A DNA stretch of 64,000 bases from Dyadobacter beijingensis DSM 21582. GTDB lineage: Bacteria > Bacteroidota > Bacteroidia > Cytophagales > Spirosomataceae. The stretch is taken from contig NZ_KB907787.1 in the NCBI RefSeq assembly GCF_000382205.1, positions 1,155,176 through 1,219,175 of the forward strand, written 5' to 3'. The translations under genes and the position numbers were made by a program. Positions 26,801 to 34,274 of the stretch are shown here, piece by piece. Below the pieces are notes generated by a model. The model saw only the letters and a list, made by a program, of their open reading frames with translations. It had not been told where the DNA came from and made no database searches. The first letter of the stretch is position 1, and every line of letters starts with the position of its first letter.

Positions 26801-26967
26801 GGATTCGGTTCAATCTGACGGCTACCAACCTTTTCCTGAACACGCCTTTCCGCGGCTACGACCCCGAGGCGCTTACCTTCGGGTCGGGGACGAACCTCAT
26901 CGGTTTTGTGGGCCGGAACAACCCCGCCACGCGCAGTTATCAGTTGGGTATCAACGTTAATTTTTGA
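23848..26967 (+). CDS. SusC/RagA family TonB-dependent outer-membrane receptor
   Basis: Outer-membrane importer (1039 aa) that moves glycans or other ligands with TonB energy, capped by the SusD-like partner encoded next. The order is: signal peptide (LLGLVLALCWNAAWAQ), a carboxypeptidase-like regulatory domain (SLTGKVTDKDGAEIPGVSV), the TonB box in MLDEVVVTALG, a plug domain (GALQGKIAGAVI, ISVLKGPAATALYGLRASNG) and a 22-strand barrel ending RSYQLGINVNF. Length is normal. A 10-mer ACCTGACTAA lies one base before the ATG. It overlaps the SusD-like reading frame region by having its stop six bases before the next ATG. The substrate is unknown. Confidence 0.95.
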   Translation: MMKKLLHSNLALLGLVLALCWNAAWAQDGSLTGKVTDKDGAEIPGVSVAVKGTSRGTSTDGNGTYSIQAAPGAVLVFSFIGFKKQEVVVTAQRTNVNVQMEPDVSMLDEVVVTALGQTQEKRAIGYSVQSIRSDEIRESGNPNMVGALQGKIAGAVITGSGGAPGAGVNIILRGITSLSGSADNQPLFVIDGIIISNSTTAGSPLPSAGSASPGASEQFANTNRAADINPDDIESISVLKGPAATALYGLRASNGAIIITTKRGKSGKLNVSLSLSGGVDVLGKSPDIQTRFIQGRFGEFISPTEVRQRTPYQSFGPSIIGNTTDRIYDNFRGFYQTGFRTNNNISLTKGSEKGNIYVSAGHNYQQGIVPATHFERTSAKIAGTYNFTKRFSASGSFNYVRSGGKRPPAGDKSVFSALSYWPNTYDVNDYLNPDGSYKNLLPGFTDNPVYLVKKSPRIDAVNRYIADLTLNYNIIDWLSAKYQITMDAFNERRKRQVDSTFDVGTAVKGFLIKENINYREVNSNLYLTATKQLNENWNGSLMVGNSVVGSKRPDSYYERGEGWKAPFTDEISSYRNQQKRFYSPLEYRIVSFFADAKLSYKDILYLNATGRNDIVSTLPTANNSFFYPSFSAGYIFTENLPKNNILSYGKLRASWAQVGKGTDPYVIGVYYELADNFPFGNTVPGYIRRSTTAADNLRPERTTSIEFGTELRFFSNRLMLDATYFTMDSKDQIVRAPVSNVSGYSFYYTNIGLIRNKGVELLATFKPLQTARFTWDMSLNFTKMSGKVIEMPDELEEISYFDNGSRGVLKVREGSKLGDLWGLDYLRAPDGQLLIQSNGFPLTSQVTTPYGNALPDWTAGLTNTFNYRGLGLSFLFEWRQGGDVVDLGERNAFRAGSIEITEKRYEQVVFKGVVEKKGADGSVTYVPNTKAVILDDAFYNPSTARYMGNSAQFNIQDGSWFRLRTVGLSYAIPKTALAKSVFKGGIRFNLTATNLFLNTPFRGYDPEALTFGSGTNLIGFVGRNNPATRSYQLGINVNF

Positions 26968-26972
26968 GAGCG

Positions 26973-28394
26973 ATGAAGAGATTTAAATATACCATTATAC
27001 TTATGCCGTTGCTGGGCATGCTCCTGCTGTCCTGTGACAAGTTCCTGGATGTGAACACGGACGAAACCCTCAAAGGCGACGCCACCATGCAGGAGCTGCT
27101 GCCTACCGCGCAGTTTTATACGGCAGAAGCCAGTTTTCAGCAAGCTTACGTGGCCTGCCAGTATGCGCAGCAGCTGGGCAGCGCGCTCGGTGCGAATGGC
27201 ATTGACACCTATGCGGAAACGGACAACACGCTCGGCTGGTCGAACCTCTATCTGTATGCGTTGCCGCAGCTGAATGCAATCATTGAAAAGGGGCAGGAGG
27301 AAGGGGCGTCCGCTTATGTGGGCATTGCCAAGGTGCTCACCGCCTATAACCTGGGCATTGCTACCGTAAACTGGGAGAATGTGCCCTATTCGCAGGCAGA
27401 TCAAAAGAACTTTTCCCCTGCATATGATACGCAGGAGCAGGTGTATGCGACCATCGTGCGGCTGCTCGACGAGGCCAATACCGAACTCACCGGCAACACG
27501 GGCGCAAAGCCCGGCACCGACGACCTCATTTACCAGGGCGACATGGCGGAATGGATACGGCTGGCGCATTCGCTGCGCGCCCGTTACGTGTGGCACGGTT
27601 CGCTGCGCAACCCGCAGCAGGCCGCCCAAAGCGCATTGGCATCACTGGAAAAGGGTATGAAGGGTAATGAGGACGATTTTCAGCTGCAATACAATTCCAA
27701 AAACCTAAGCCCGTGGTACAGCAAAGTGGCCATTCCGAACACGACGGGCAACCTGTCAGTCACTTTCACCAACACGATCGTGGACCTCATGAACGGCACC
27801 ACCCAGGGCGTGGCCGATCCGCGGCTTTCGAAGGTGATCGGCTTGAAAAATAACCAGACGGTTTATTCCGGCGTCGTACCGGGCTCTGGCAGTGGCTCCA
27901 CGGTCGATTTGAACAGCAAAGCCTGGCATTCCAATATCAATTCGCCGTTGGTGATGATGAGCTATTCGGAGCTGAAAGGCATCGAAGCGGAGGCGAGAAT
28001 GGTGCTGAGCGGCGCTGCCACCGGCACTTCGGCGGAGGGCTATGCGGCTTATCAGGCAATGATTTCTTCCAATATGAAAAAGGTAGGCGTGGCCGATGCG
28101 GACATCGATGCATTTCTCAAAGATGCGAAGATCAATGTGGGTGCATCCAAACTGACGGCGAAGCATATTATCACGGAGAAATTCAAATCCATGCTGCTGA
28201 ACGGGGATATCTGGACGGACATCCGCAAATACAACTACCTCGACTTCCCGATGCCGACCAATGCCAATCCCGATCTCCAGGGCAAGCGCATCCAGCGCAT
28301 GAAATACCCTGATTCGGAGATTACCCGCAATTCCAAAACCGTGCTGGCCAACCAGAAAGACCCGGAAGTGGCAATGTGGCTGATTTCGAAGTAA
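26973..28394 (+). CDS. SusD/RagB-like nutrient-binding outer-membrane lipoprotein
   Basis: Surface lipoprotein (473 aa) that closes over the SusC barrel as a lid. The start MKRFKYTIILMPLLGMLLLSC gives a lipoprotein signal. The mature part has SusD-type TPR helices (AYNLGIATVNWENVPYSQA, ADPRLSKVIGLKNNQ) and belongs to the SusD-like group that ends in short motifs such as NSKTVLANQKDPEVAMW. I choose the ATG at 26973 over a TTG at 26964 that would overlap the susC-like stop. The five-base spacing makes co-translation with the SusC gene likely. Confidence 0.92.
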   Translation: MKRFKYTIILMPLLGMLLLSCDKFLDVNTDETLKGDATMQELLPTAQFYTAEASFQQAYVACQYAQQLGSALGANGIDTYAETDNTLGWSNLYLYALPQLNAIIEKGQEEGASAYVGIAKVLTAYNLGIATVNWENVPYSQADQKNFSPAYDTQEQVYATIVRLLDEANTELTGNTGAKPGTDDLIYQGDMAEWIRLAHSLRARYVWHGSLRNPQQAAQSALASLEKGMKGNEDDFQLQYNSKNLSPWYSKVAIPNTTGNLSVTFTNTIVDLMNGTTQGVADPRLSKVIGLKNNQTVYSGVVPGSGSGSTVDLNSKAWHSNINSPLVMMSYSELKGIEAEARMVLSGAATGTSAEGYAAYQAMISSNMKKVGVADADIDAFLKDAKINVGASKLTAKHIITEKFKSMLLNGDIWTDIRKYNYLDFPMPTNANPDLQGKRIQRMKYPDSEITRNSKTVLANQKDPEVAMWLISK

Positions 28395-28416
28395 TCCATT
28401 CTCAAATAGAAAAATT

Positions 28417-28893
28417 ATGAAACTGTTTTTGAAATATATCATTACCTGCCTGGCCGCCGCCTGCCTGCTGACGAGCTGCTACGACGAACCCGACCTGTTC
28501 GACGACCTGCTCGTGAGCAACGGCAAAGTGGCGCAGATAGCCGTGGTATGGCTCGGGGATGCGAAAGTGTACAATGCGGCCGGCGTTCTGCAAACAACTA
28601 CCACCGTAGATTCGCTGAGCACGGTGAATGTCAATATCGAATACACGTCGGAGGTGGGCGTGAAGGAATTCAGGGTCTATTCCGCACCCACGGCTACCGG
28701 TGCGCAAACGCTCCTGGCGACCGTGCCGGCCGGTGCGCAGAAGTACGATGCCGAGCTTCGCAACTACGTGATGAAAGTACCGGTAACGGCCCCCAAAGGT
28801 AAAAACGTGACGTCGGTGATATTCGCGGAAGTGGTGGCGGACAATTCGCTGGCCTCGTCGCAGAAGACTGCGACGCTGAAAACGAAGCCCTGA
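28417..28893 (+). CDS. Hypothetical lipoprotein of the SusC/D locus
   Basis: I do not recognise a family. The 158-residue protein starts with MKLFLKYIITCLAAACLLTSC, a lipoprotein signal. The mature part is beta-rich (KVAQIAVVWLGDAKVYN, STVNVNIEYTSEVGVKEFRV) and looks like one immunoglobulin-like domain. It lies 22 bases after the SusD-like gene in the same direction. By position it may be an accessory surface binding protein, as SusE/F-type lipoproteins are, but no sequence match to those is claimed. Confidence 0.8.
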   Translation: MKLFLKYIITCLAAACLLTSCYDEPDLFDDLLVSNGKVAQIAVVWLGDAKVYNAAGVLQTTTTVDSLSTVNVNIEYTSEVGVKEFRVYSAPTATGAQTLLATVPAGAQKYDAELRNYVMKVPVTAPKGKNVTSVIFAEVVADNSLASSQKTATLKTKP

Positions 28894-28985
28894 TCGGGAG
28901 GGGATATGCAACGTTCGGCGTGTATTTGCGTACAGTTTCAGAGTTTTACCAACTCCTCATTTATATTTGAGGTCAAAAGCTTTGA

Positions 28986-30137
28986 ATGTTGCCGATGCGT
29001 CCGTTTTTAAATTGCATATCCCTGACCCGTTGTTTATTGATCATCACCCTGGCCTGGCTCTTGTGTACACGTGTGCAGGCGCAGCAGGCGGCCACGGTGA
29101 CGCTTACAGGAAAGGTTACCGACGAGAAAACGGGTAAGCCGCTGCCTTTTGCCAATGTTTTTATCAATAATACGACCATCGGGACCAATTCCGACGAAAA
29201 TGGAAACTACCGCTTGCCGAACCTGGCCATAGGGAGCCTCGAAATGGTCGTCTCCTTCCTGGGGTACGAAACAGTGAAGCAAACACTCCGTTTCGAGCAG
29301 CCGGGTGTGAAAACGGTGTTGTTCAAATTACGGGAAGGGCAGGAGCTGAAAGGCGTGACGATCGTAGCGAAAAAGAACAAGAAGCGGGAGAAGAATCTCA
29401 AAATCATCAGCCGGGAGTTGCTTGGAAACAGTAGATTCAGCAAGCTCTGCAAGATCACGAACCCCGAGGTACTGCGGATATCGGAGGACGACGACGGCCA
29501 CCTCGGCGCACAGACCACCCAGCCGCTTATAATCGAGAACTTTGCGTTGGGCTACCGCATTCACCAGGACCTCGACGATTTTGATTATTACAATGGCAGA
29601 GTTATCTACGGCGGCGCAACACGGTTTGAATTACTCGAACCGAAGGACGATGCGCAGCGCAAGCTCTGGCGCGCCAACCAGAAGGAGGCTTACAAAGGCT
29701 CGCTGAAACATTTGCTGACGAGCATGGTCGCCGATAGTTTGCAGGAGCAGGGTTTCAAGGTATACCAGGTGATTCCAGATTCGCTGCGGATTTTTAAATC
29801 GGTGCGGAGCGTGAACGGGTATAATTCGCTTGCCAACCACCTTCATAACCGCATAGAGGCCGTGCGCGGAATGCGGCTTGTGCGGCCGGGCGAATTGCCG
29901 ACGGAACGTTTGGTGGTGTCCCTTACGCAGCTGGAAGTTTTCAATATGAATAAAAGGAGCCGCTCGCCTTACTCGGATATGCCTTACGCATACACCCAGA
30001 TCACATTTCCCAACGGGTACATGGTTATCACACCGCAGGGCTGGGTAGTCATGCCGATGGGCTTCGAGATGGCCGGCGACCTGGGCAACAACCGTTTCTC
30101 CAACCTTCTTCCCGCCGACTGGAAACGCGACGAGTGA
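28986..30137 (+). CDS. Exported protein with carboxypeptidase-like regulatory domain
   Basis: 383-residue exported protein. A signal peptide (CLLIITLAWLLCTRVQAQ) leads into a carboxypeptidase D regulatory-like beta domain (TLTGKVTDEKTGKPLPFANVF, ... ENGNYRLPNLAIGSLEMVVS), the same module that begins SusC proteins. No TonB plug or barrel follows. The remaining 250 residues contain KNKKREKNLKIISRELLG and PLIIENFALGYRIHQDLDDF, a layout I have seen in Bacteroidota proteins of unknown function. A -7 box TATATTTG at 28962-28969 lies within a small dyad (CCTCA...TGAGG), so it may have its own promoter. The start may also be the ATG at 28995. Confidence 0.8.
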   Translation: MLPMRPFLNCISLTRCLLIITLAWLLCTRVQAQQAATVTLTGKVTDEKTGKPLPFANVFINNTTIGTNSDENGNYRLPNLAIGSLEMVVSFLGYETVKQTLRFEQPGVKTVLFKLREGQELKGVTIVAKKNKKREKNLKIISRELLGNSRFSKLCKITNPEVLRISEDDDGHLGAQTTQPLIIENFALGYRIHQDLDDFDYYNGRVIYGGATRFELLEPKDDAQRKLWRANQKEAYKGSLKHLLTSMVADSLQEQGFKVYQVIPDSLRIFKSVRSVNGYNSLANHLHNRIEAVRGMRLVRPGELPTERLVVSLTQLEVFNMNKRSRSPYSDMPYAYTQITFPNGYMVITPQGWVVMPMGFEMAGDLGNNRFSNLLPADWKRDE

Positions 30138-30232
30138 CATTTGCAGGAATTTTTTGGAGATGGTATGTATTTGCCGTCTCCTTTTCTTAATTTCGAAATA
30201 TCCTGATTCTGTCATTTTATTGCACCTGACTA

Positions 30233-33200
30233 ATGTTCGTTAAGCGATTACTCCCGGTATTGGCAGGAGCCGCCCTGCTCTTCTCTTGTAAAAACGAATT
30301 GAAAACCTTCACCGAGCTGCCCGCCGGTGACACGGGCATCCGCTTCGCTAATCGCATTACCGAAAACGACACGATGAATATTCTTTCGTTCGAATATGTC
30401 TACAATGGCGGTGGCGTGGCGCTGGGCGATTTCAACAACGATAGCCTGCCGGACGTGTACTTTACGGGAAATACGTCGCCGAACAAGCTCTATCTGAATA
30501 AGGGTGATTTCAAATTCGAGGACGTGACGGCCAAAGCCGGGGTCGCACCGGAAAACAAATGGTCGACCGGGGTGGCGCTGGTGGACATTAACAATGATAA
30601 CCTGCTCGACATATATGTATGTGCGTCGGTGCGCAAGGTGGCGCGCGAGCGGGAGAATCTGCTGTATGTAAACCAGGGCCTCGACGCGAACAAGGTGCCG
30701 GTGTTCAGGGAAATGGGTAAGGAGTACGGCATCGCCGACACGACGCACACGACCAATGCCGCGTTTTTTGACTACGACAATGACGGCGACCTGGATCTGT
30801 TCCTGATTGTCAATGAAATGGATGACAACAACTTCCCGAACAAATACCACAAAAAGATCGTCGACGGCACTTCCCGGCGCACCGACCGGCTCTACCGGAA
30901 CGACTGGGATGCGAAGCTTAACCATCCCGTTTTTACCAATGTTTCCAAAGAAGCAGGCATCCTGATCGAAGGTTACAGCCTGGGAATCAATGTGACGGAC
31001 GTCAACCAGGACGGCTGGAAGGACGTTTACATCACAAACGACTACCTGACCAACGACCTGCTTTACATCAACAATGGCAACGGCACATTCACCGAGCGCG
31101 CGCCGGCAACTTTCAAGCACACCTCACATTCGGCAATGGGCAATGACGTGGCCGATTTGAACAATGACGGCCTGGTGGATATTGTGGCCGTGGATATGAT
31201 GCCTGCGACCAACCGCCGCAAAAAGATGATGACCCCGGCCAACAGCTACGTCAATTACCAGAACAATGAACTGTTCGGCTACCAATACCAGGTTGCACGA
31301 AATACCTTGCAACTGAATTTGGGAAGCCCCGATCCCAAAGTTAAATCACCCGTTTTCAGCGAAATAGGGCTGTTGAGCGGCATTGCGGAAACGGATTGGA
31401 GCTGGACGCCGATGGTGACCGACTTCGACAACGACGGCTTCCGCGATATTATCATTACCAACGGCTTCCCGCGCGACATTACCGACCTCGACTTCGTCGC
31501 TTACCGCAGCAGGGTCGAGAACATTGTCGCCCCGATGATGATGCGGGATTACATTCCGAGCGTCAGACTGCGGAATTTTGTATTTAAAAACAAAGGCGAC
31601 CTGACATTCGAAGACGTGACGACGGACTGGGGCATTGAAACTGCCGGTTTTTCCAACGGCGCGGCTTACGCCGACCTTGACAACGACGGTGACCTGGACT
31701 ACGTCGTGAACCGGATCAACGACTCGGCGATGGTATACCGGAACAACAGCATCCAGCTCAGGCCGCAGGAAAGCAACTATTTGCGAATTGCGTTTAAGGG
31801 TGACCGTTATAATCGCCAGGGCCTTGGGGCCATTGCGGAAATCACTTACGCGGACGGTAAAAAACAGGTAGCCGAAAACTCACCTTACCGAGGTTACTTG
31901 TCGACCGTGGAGCCGTACCTGCATTTCGGATTGGGCAAAGATCAGCTCGTAAAGGAGGTGAAAGTAACCTGGCCGGGAGGTAAAGTGCAGGTTTTAAATA
32001 ATATAAAAGTCAATCAGGTGCTGACGATCCACGAAAAGAATGCCGTGGATATGCCTGCGCCGATTGTTACACCCCCAAACACGCTTTTTACAGACATCAC
32101 CGACCAGCTGAATGTGCCATACCGGCATGAGGAAACGGATATTATCGATTTTAACGTGCAAAAACTGTTACCGCATAAAATGTCGCAATATGGGCCGGGC
32201 CTGGCTGCGGGGGATGTGAATGGGGATGGTTTAGACGACATTTTCGTGGGCGGTGCCTTTCAGCATAAGGGACGGTTTCTGTTGCAGCAGCCCGGCGGGA
32301 AATTCAGGGTCGCTGATTTGCTGCCGGGGCCGGAAGGGCTGGAAAAGGCAACGGAAGATATGGGTGTGCTGCTTTTCGATGCGGATCGGGATAAGGACCT
32401 CGACCTGTATATCGTGAGTGGAAGTTACGAGTTACAGGAAGGTTCGGCTGCATTACGTAATGTGTTGTATATCAATGACGGGAAGGGGCGTTTTGCGCCG
32501 GATAGCGCTGCGTTGCCGGCATTTCTGGTGAATGGATCGTGTGTGAAGGCGGTAGATTACGACCGGGACGGGGACCTGGATCTCTTTGTAGGCGGCAGGG
32601 TGGAGTCGGGCAAATATCCCAAGCCTGTCTCGAGCTACATTTTACGGAACGATAGCGGGAATGGAACCGTGCGTTTTTCTAATGTAACCAACGCCGTTGC
32701 GCCGGAGCTGGCGGGCATAGGGCTGGTATGCGACGCGCTTTGGACGGATTACGACAACGATGGCTGGGCGGACCTGCTGCTGGCCGGCGAATGGATGCCG
32801 CTTACCTTCCTGAAAAACGACAAGGGGAAATTCAAGAAGGCAGTGTCAGGCCTGGAAGCACAGAAAGGATGGTGGGGAAGCCTCGCGGCCGGAGATTTCG
32901 ATAACGACGGGGACATGGATTATATCGGCGGAAATCTTGGTCGGAATACCCTCGCACGTGCGTCTGAGGGCAGGCCCGTGAGTATGTATGCGAAGGATTT
33001 CAACAACGACGGCTATTTCGACGCCATCCCGACCGTGTATTACCGGGCGCAGGACGATACGTACAAGGAATTTCCCTACAACACCCGCGACGATATGGGC
33101 AAGCAGGTGATCCAGGTCCGGCAGCGTTTTCAGGAGTACAGCAAGTTCGCAGAATCGGGTTTAAATGATATTTTGAAACCCGAGGAATTGAAAGACGCGT

Positions 33201-33784
33201 TGCATTTGCAGGCTACGTGGATGAAAAGCAGCTATATCGAAAATCTCGGCGGCGGCAAATTCGTGATGCATGAACTGCCTATTCAGGCACAGTTTGCGCC
33301 ACTGTTCGGCATGATCGCAGACGATTTCGACCAGGATGGCAACCTCGATCTGTTATTGGCGGGCAACGATTACGGCTCCGAAGTGTCGGTAGGCCGGTAT
33401 GACGCAAGCTACGGCCTGGTGCTGCAAGGCGACGGGAAGGGCCGTTTCAAGCCTTTGCGGATTGCTGAGAGCGGTTATATGGCCAATGGTAATATGAAAG
33501 GCCTGGTAAAACTTGCTGCGCAGGGTGATAAATGCATGACAGCGACGTCGCAGAACCGTGATGTAATGCGCTTTCACACTTCCGCTAAACCCGCCAGAAA
33601 ACTGGAACTGACCGCCGGCGAAACGGCGGTGGTACTGCATTTCAAGGATGGCAAATCGAGGCGGGAAGAACCCGGCTACGGCTCTTCATTCCTGTCGCAA
33701 TCCAGTCACGCGCTGTTTCTGCCGCCTTATGTAACTTCCGCCACGATCACAGATTCCAAGGGCGTACGAAGGGAAATCAGGTAA
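30233..33784 (+). CDS. Giant FG-GAP/VCBS repeat lipoprotein with ASPIC/UnbV domain
   Basis: 1183-residue surface lipoprotein (MFVKRLLPVLAGAALLFSC). Many FG-GAP/VCBS-type repeats carry calcium-binding DxDxDG loops, for example GVALGDFNNDSLPDVYFTGN, FFDYDNDGDLDLFLIV, YADLDNDGDLDYVVN and VKAVDYDRDGDLDLFVGG. Together they should form integrin-like beta-propellers on both sides of an ASPIC/UnbV domain (YNRQGLGAIAEITYADGK, HFGLGKDQLVKEVKVTWPGG at about residues 525-600). Related CRTAC1-like proteins are common beside SusC/D loci, and a role in binding extracellular glycan or protein is inferred. The 10-mer ACCTGACTAA overlaps its ATG by one base. A hairpin terminator follows at 33808. Confidence 0.9.
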   Translation: MFVKRLLPVLAGAALLFSCKNELKTFTELPAGDTGIRFANRITENDTMNILSFEYVYNGGGVALGDFNNDSLPDVYFTGNTSPNKLYLNKGDFKFEDVTAKAGVAPENKWSTGVALVDINNDNLLDIYVCASVRKVARERENLLYVNQGLDANKVPVFREMGKEYGIADTTHTTNAAFFDYDNDGDLDLFLIVNEMDDNNFPNKYHKKIVDGTSRRTDRLYRNDWDAKLNHPVFTNVSKEAGILIEGYSLGINVTDVNQDGWKDVYITNDYLTNDLLYINNGNGTFTERAPATFKHTSHSAMGNDVADLNNDGLVDIVAVDMMPATNRRKKMMTPANSYVNYQNNELFGYQYQVARNTLQLNLGSPDPKVKSPVFSEIGLLSGIAETDWSWTPMVTDFDNDGFRDIIITNGFPRDITDLDFVAYRSRVENIVAPMMMRDYIPSVRLRNFVFKNKGDLTFEDVTTDWGIETAGFSNGAAYADLDNDGDLDYVVNRINDSAMVYRNNSIQLRPQESNYLRIAFKGDRYNRQGLGAIAEITYADGKKQVAENSPYRGYLSTVEPYLHFGLGKDQLVKEVKVTWPGGKVQVLNNIKVNQVLTIHEKNAVDMPAPIVTPPNTLFTDITDQLNVPYRHEETDIIDFNVQKLLPHKMSQYGPGLAAGDVNGDGLDDIFVGGAFQHKGRFLLQQPGGKFRVADLLPGPEGLEKATEDMGVLLFDADRDKDLDLYIVSGSYELQEGSAALRNVLYINDGKGRFAPDSAALPAFLVNGSCVKAVDYDRDGDLDLFVGGRVESGKYPKPVSSYILRNDSGNGTVRFSNVTNAVAPELAGIGLVCDALWTDYDNDGWADLLLAGEWMPLTFLKNDKGKFKKAVSGLEAQKGWWGSLAAGDFDNDGDMDYIGGNLGRNTLARASEGRPVSMYAKDFNNDGYFDAIPTVYYRAQDDTYKEFPYNTRDDMGKQVIQVRQRFQEYSKFAESGLNDILKPEELKDALHLQATWMKSSYIENLGGGKFVMHELPIQAQFAPLFGMIADDFDQDGNLDLLLAGNDYGSEVSVGRYDASYGLVLQGDGKGRFKPLRIAESGYMANGNMKGLVKLAAQGDKCMTATSQNRDVMRFHTSAKPARKLELTAGETAVVLHFKDGKSRREEPGYGSSFLSQSSHALFLPPYVTSATITDSKGVRREIR

Positions 33785-33807
33785 GTATTTCGGGTCAAAT
33801 TTCGCGA

Positions 33808-33852
33808 CGGCGGCTTGTATGTTATTTTGACATCGACAAGCCGCCGTATTTT
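33808..33852 (+). terminator. Hairpin terminator after the FG-GAP gene
   Basis: CGGCGGCTTGT (33808-33818) and ACAAGCCGCCG (33836-33846) form a perfect 11-base stem with a 17-base loop, followed by TATTTTG. It ends the transcription unit of the first SusC locus. Confidence 0.85.
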
Positions 33853-34274
33853 GTTGTTAGAAATATGAATATTTTAATTTTTGAGCGTAATGGAGGGGTT
33901 TTTGAATATTAATATTTAAGTTAATTATATAAATATTAATCGTTTAAGCTTGTGCCGGGCCGTAGCGGCTATTTCAGATATTTTATCTGATCGTACATAA
34001 TCTGTATGTCCCGTTAAGTAACCTTTTATTTACTATAAATGCCTGATTAATTGATATTTGTGTGCTTGACACTTAATTTTTATCAAATTAAAATGCGATT
34101 AAAATTGGTTTTAATTTCCCCGGTTTTCTTGGAAAAAGTCAATGAAATAATCTTGATATAGCTGGAAAAATACAATTAAATATTCATTTGAATATATTTT
34201 GTAAATATTAGATTATTTAATGATTTCAAATCAATATTTTTGGGAGCATAATTATATTAACCTGACTAAATACG
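33853..34274. other. AT-rich gap before the second SusC gene
   Basis: No open frame of interest. The stretch is strongly AT-rich with many AATATT/TTAATA steps. A box TATTTTTG at 34235-34242 matches the TAnnTTTG consensus 33 bases before the ATG at 34275, but no TTG lies at the usual distance upstream. The 10-mer ACCTGACTAA is at 34260-34269. It most likely holds the SusC promoter and regulator sites that I cannot define further. Confidence 0.5.
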
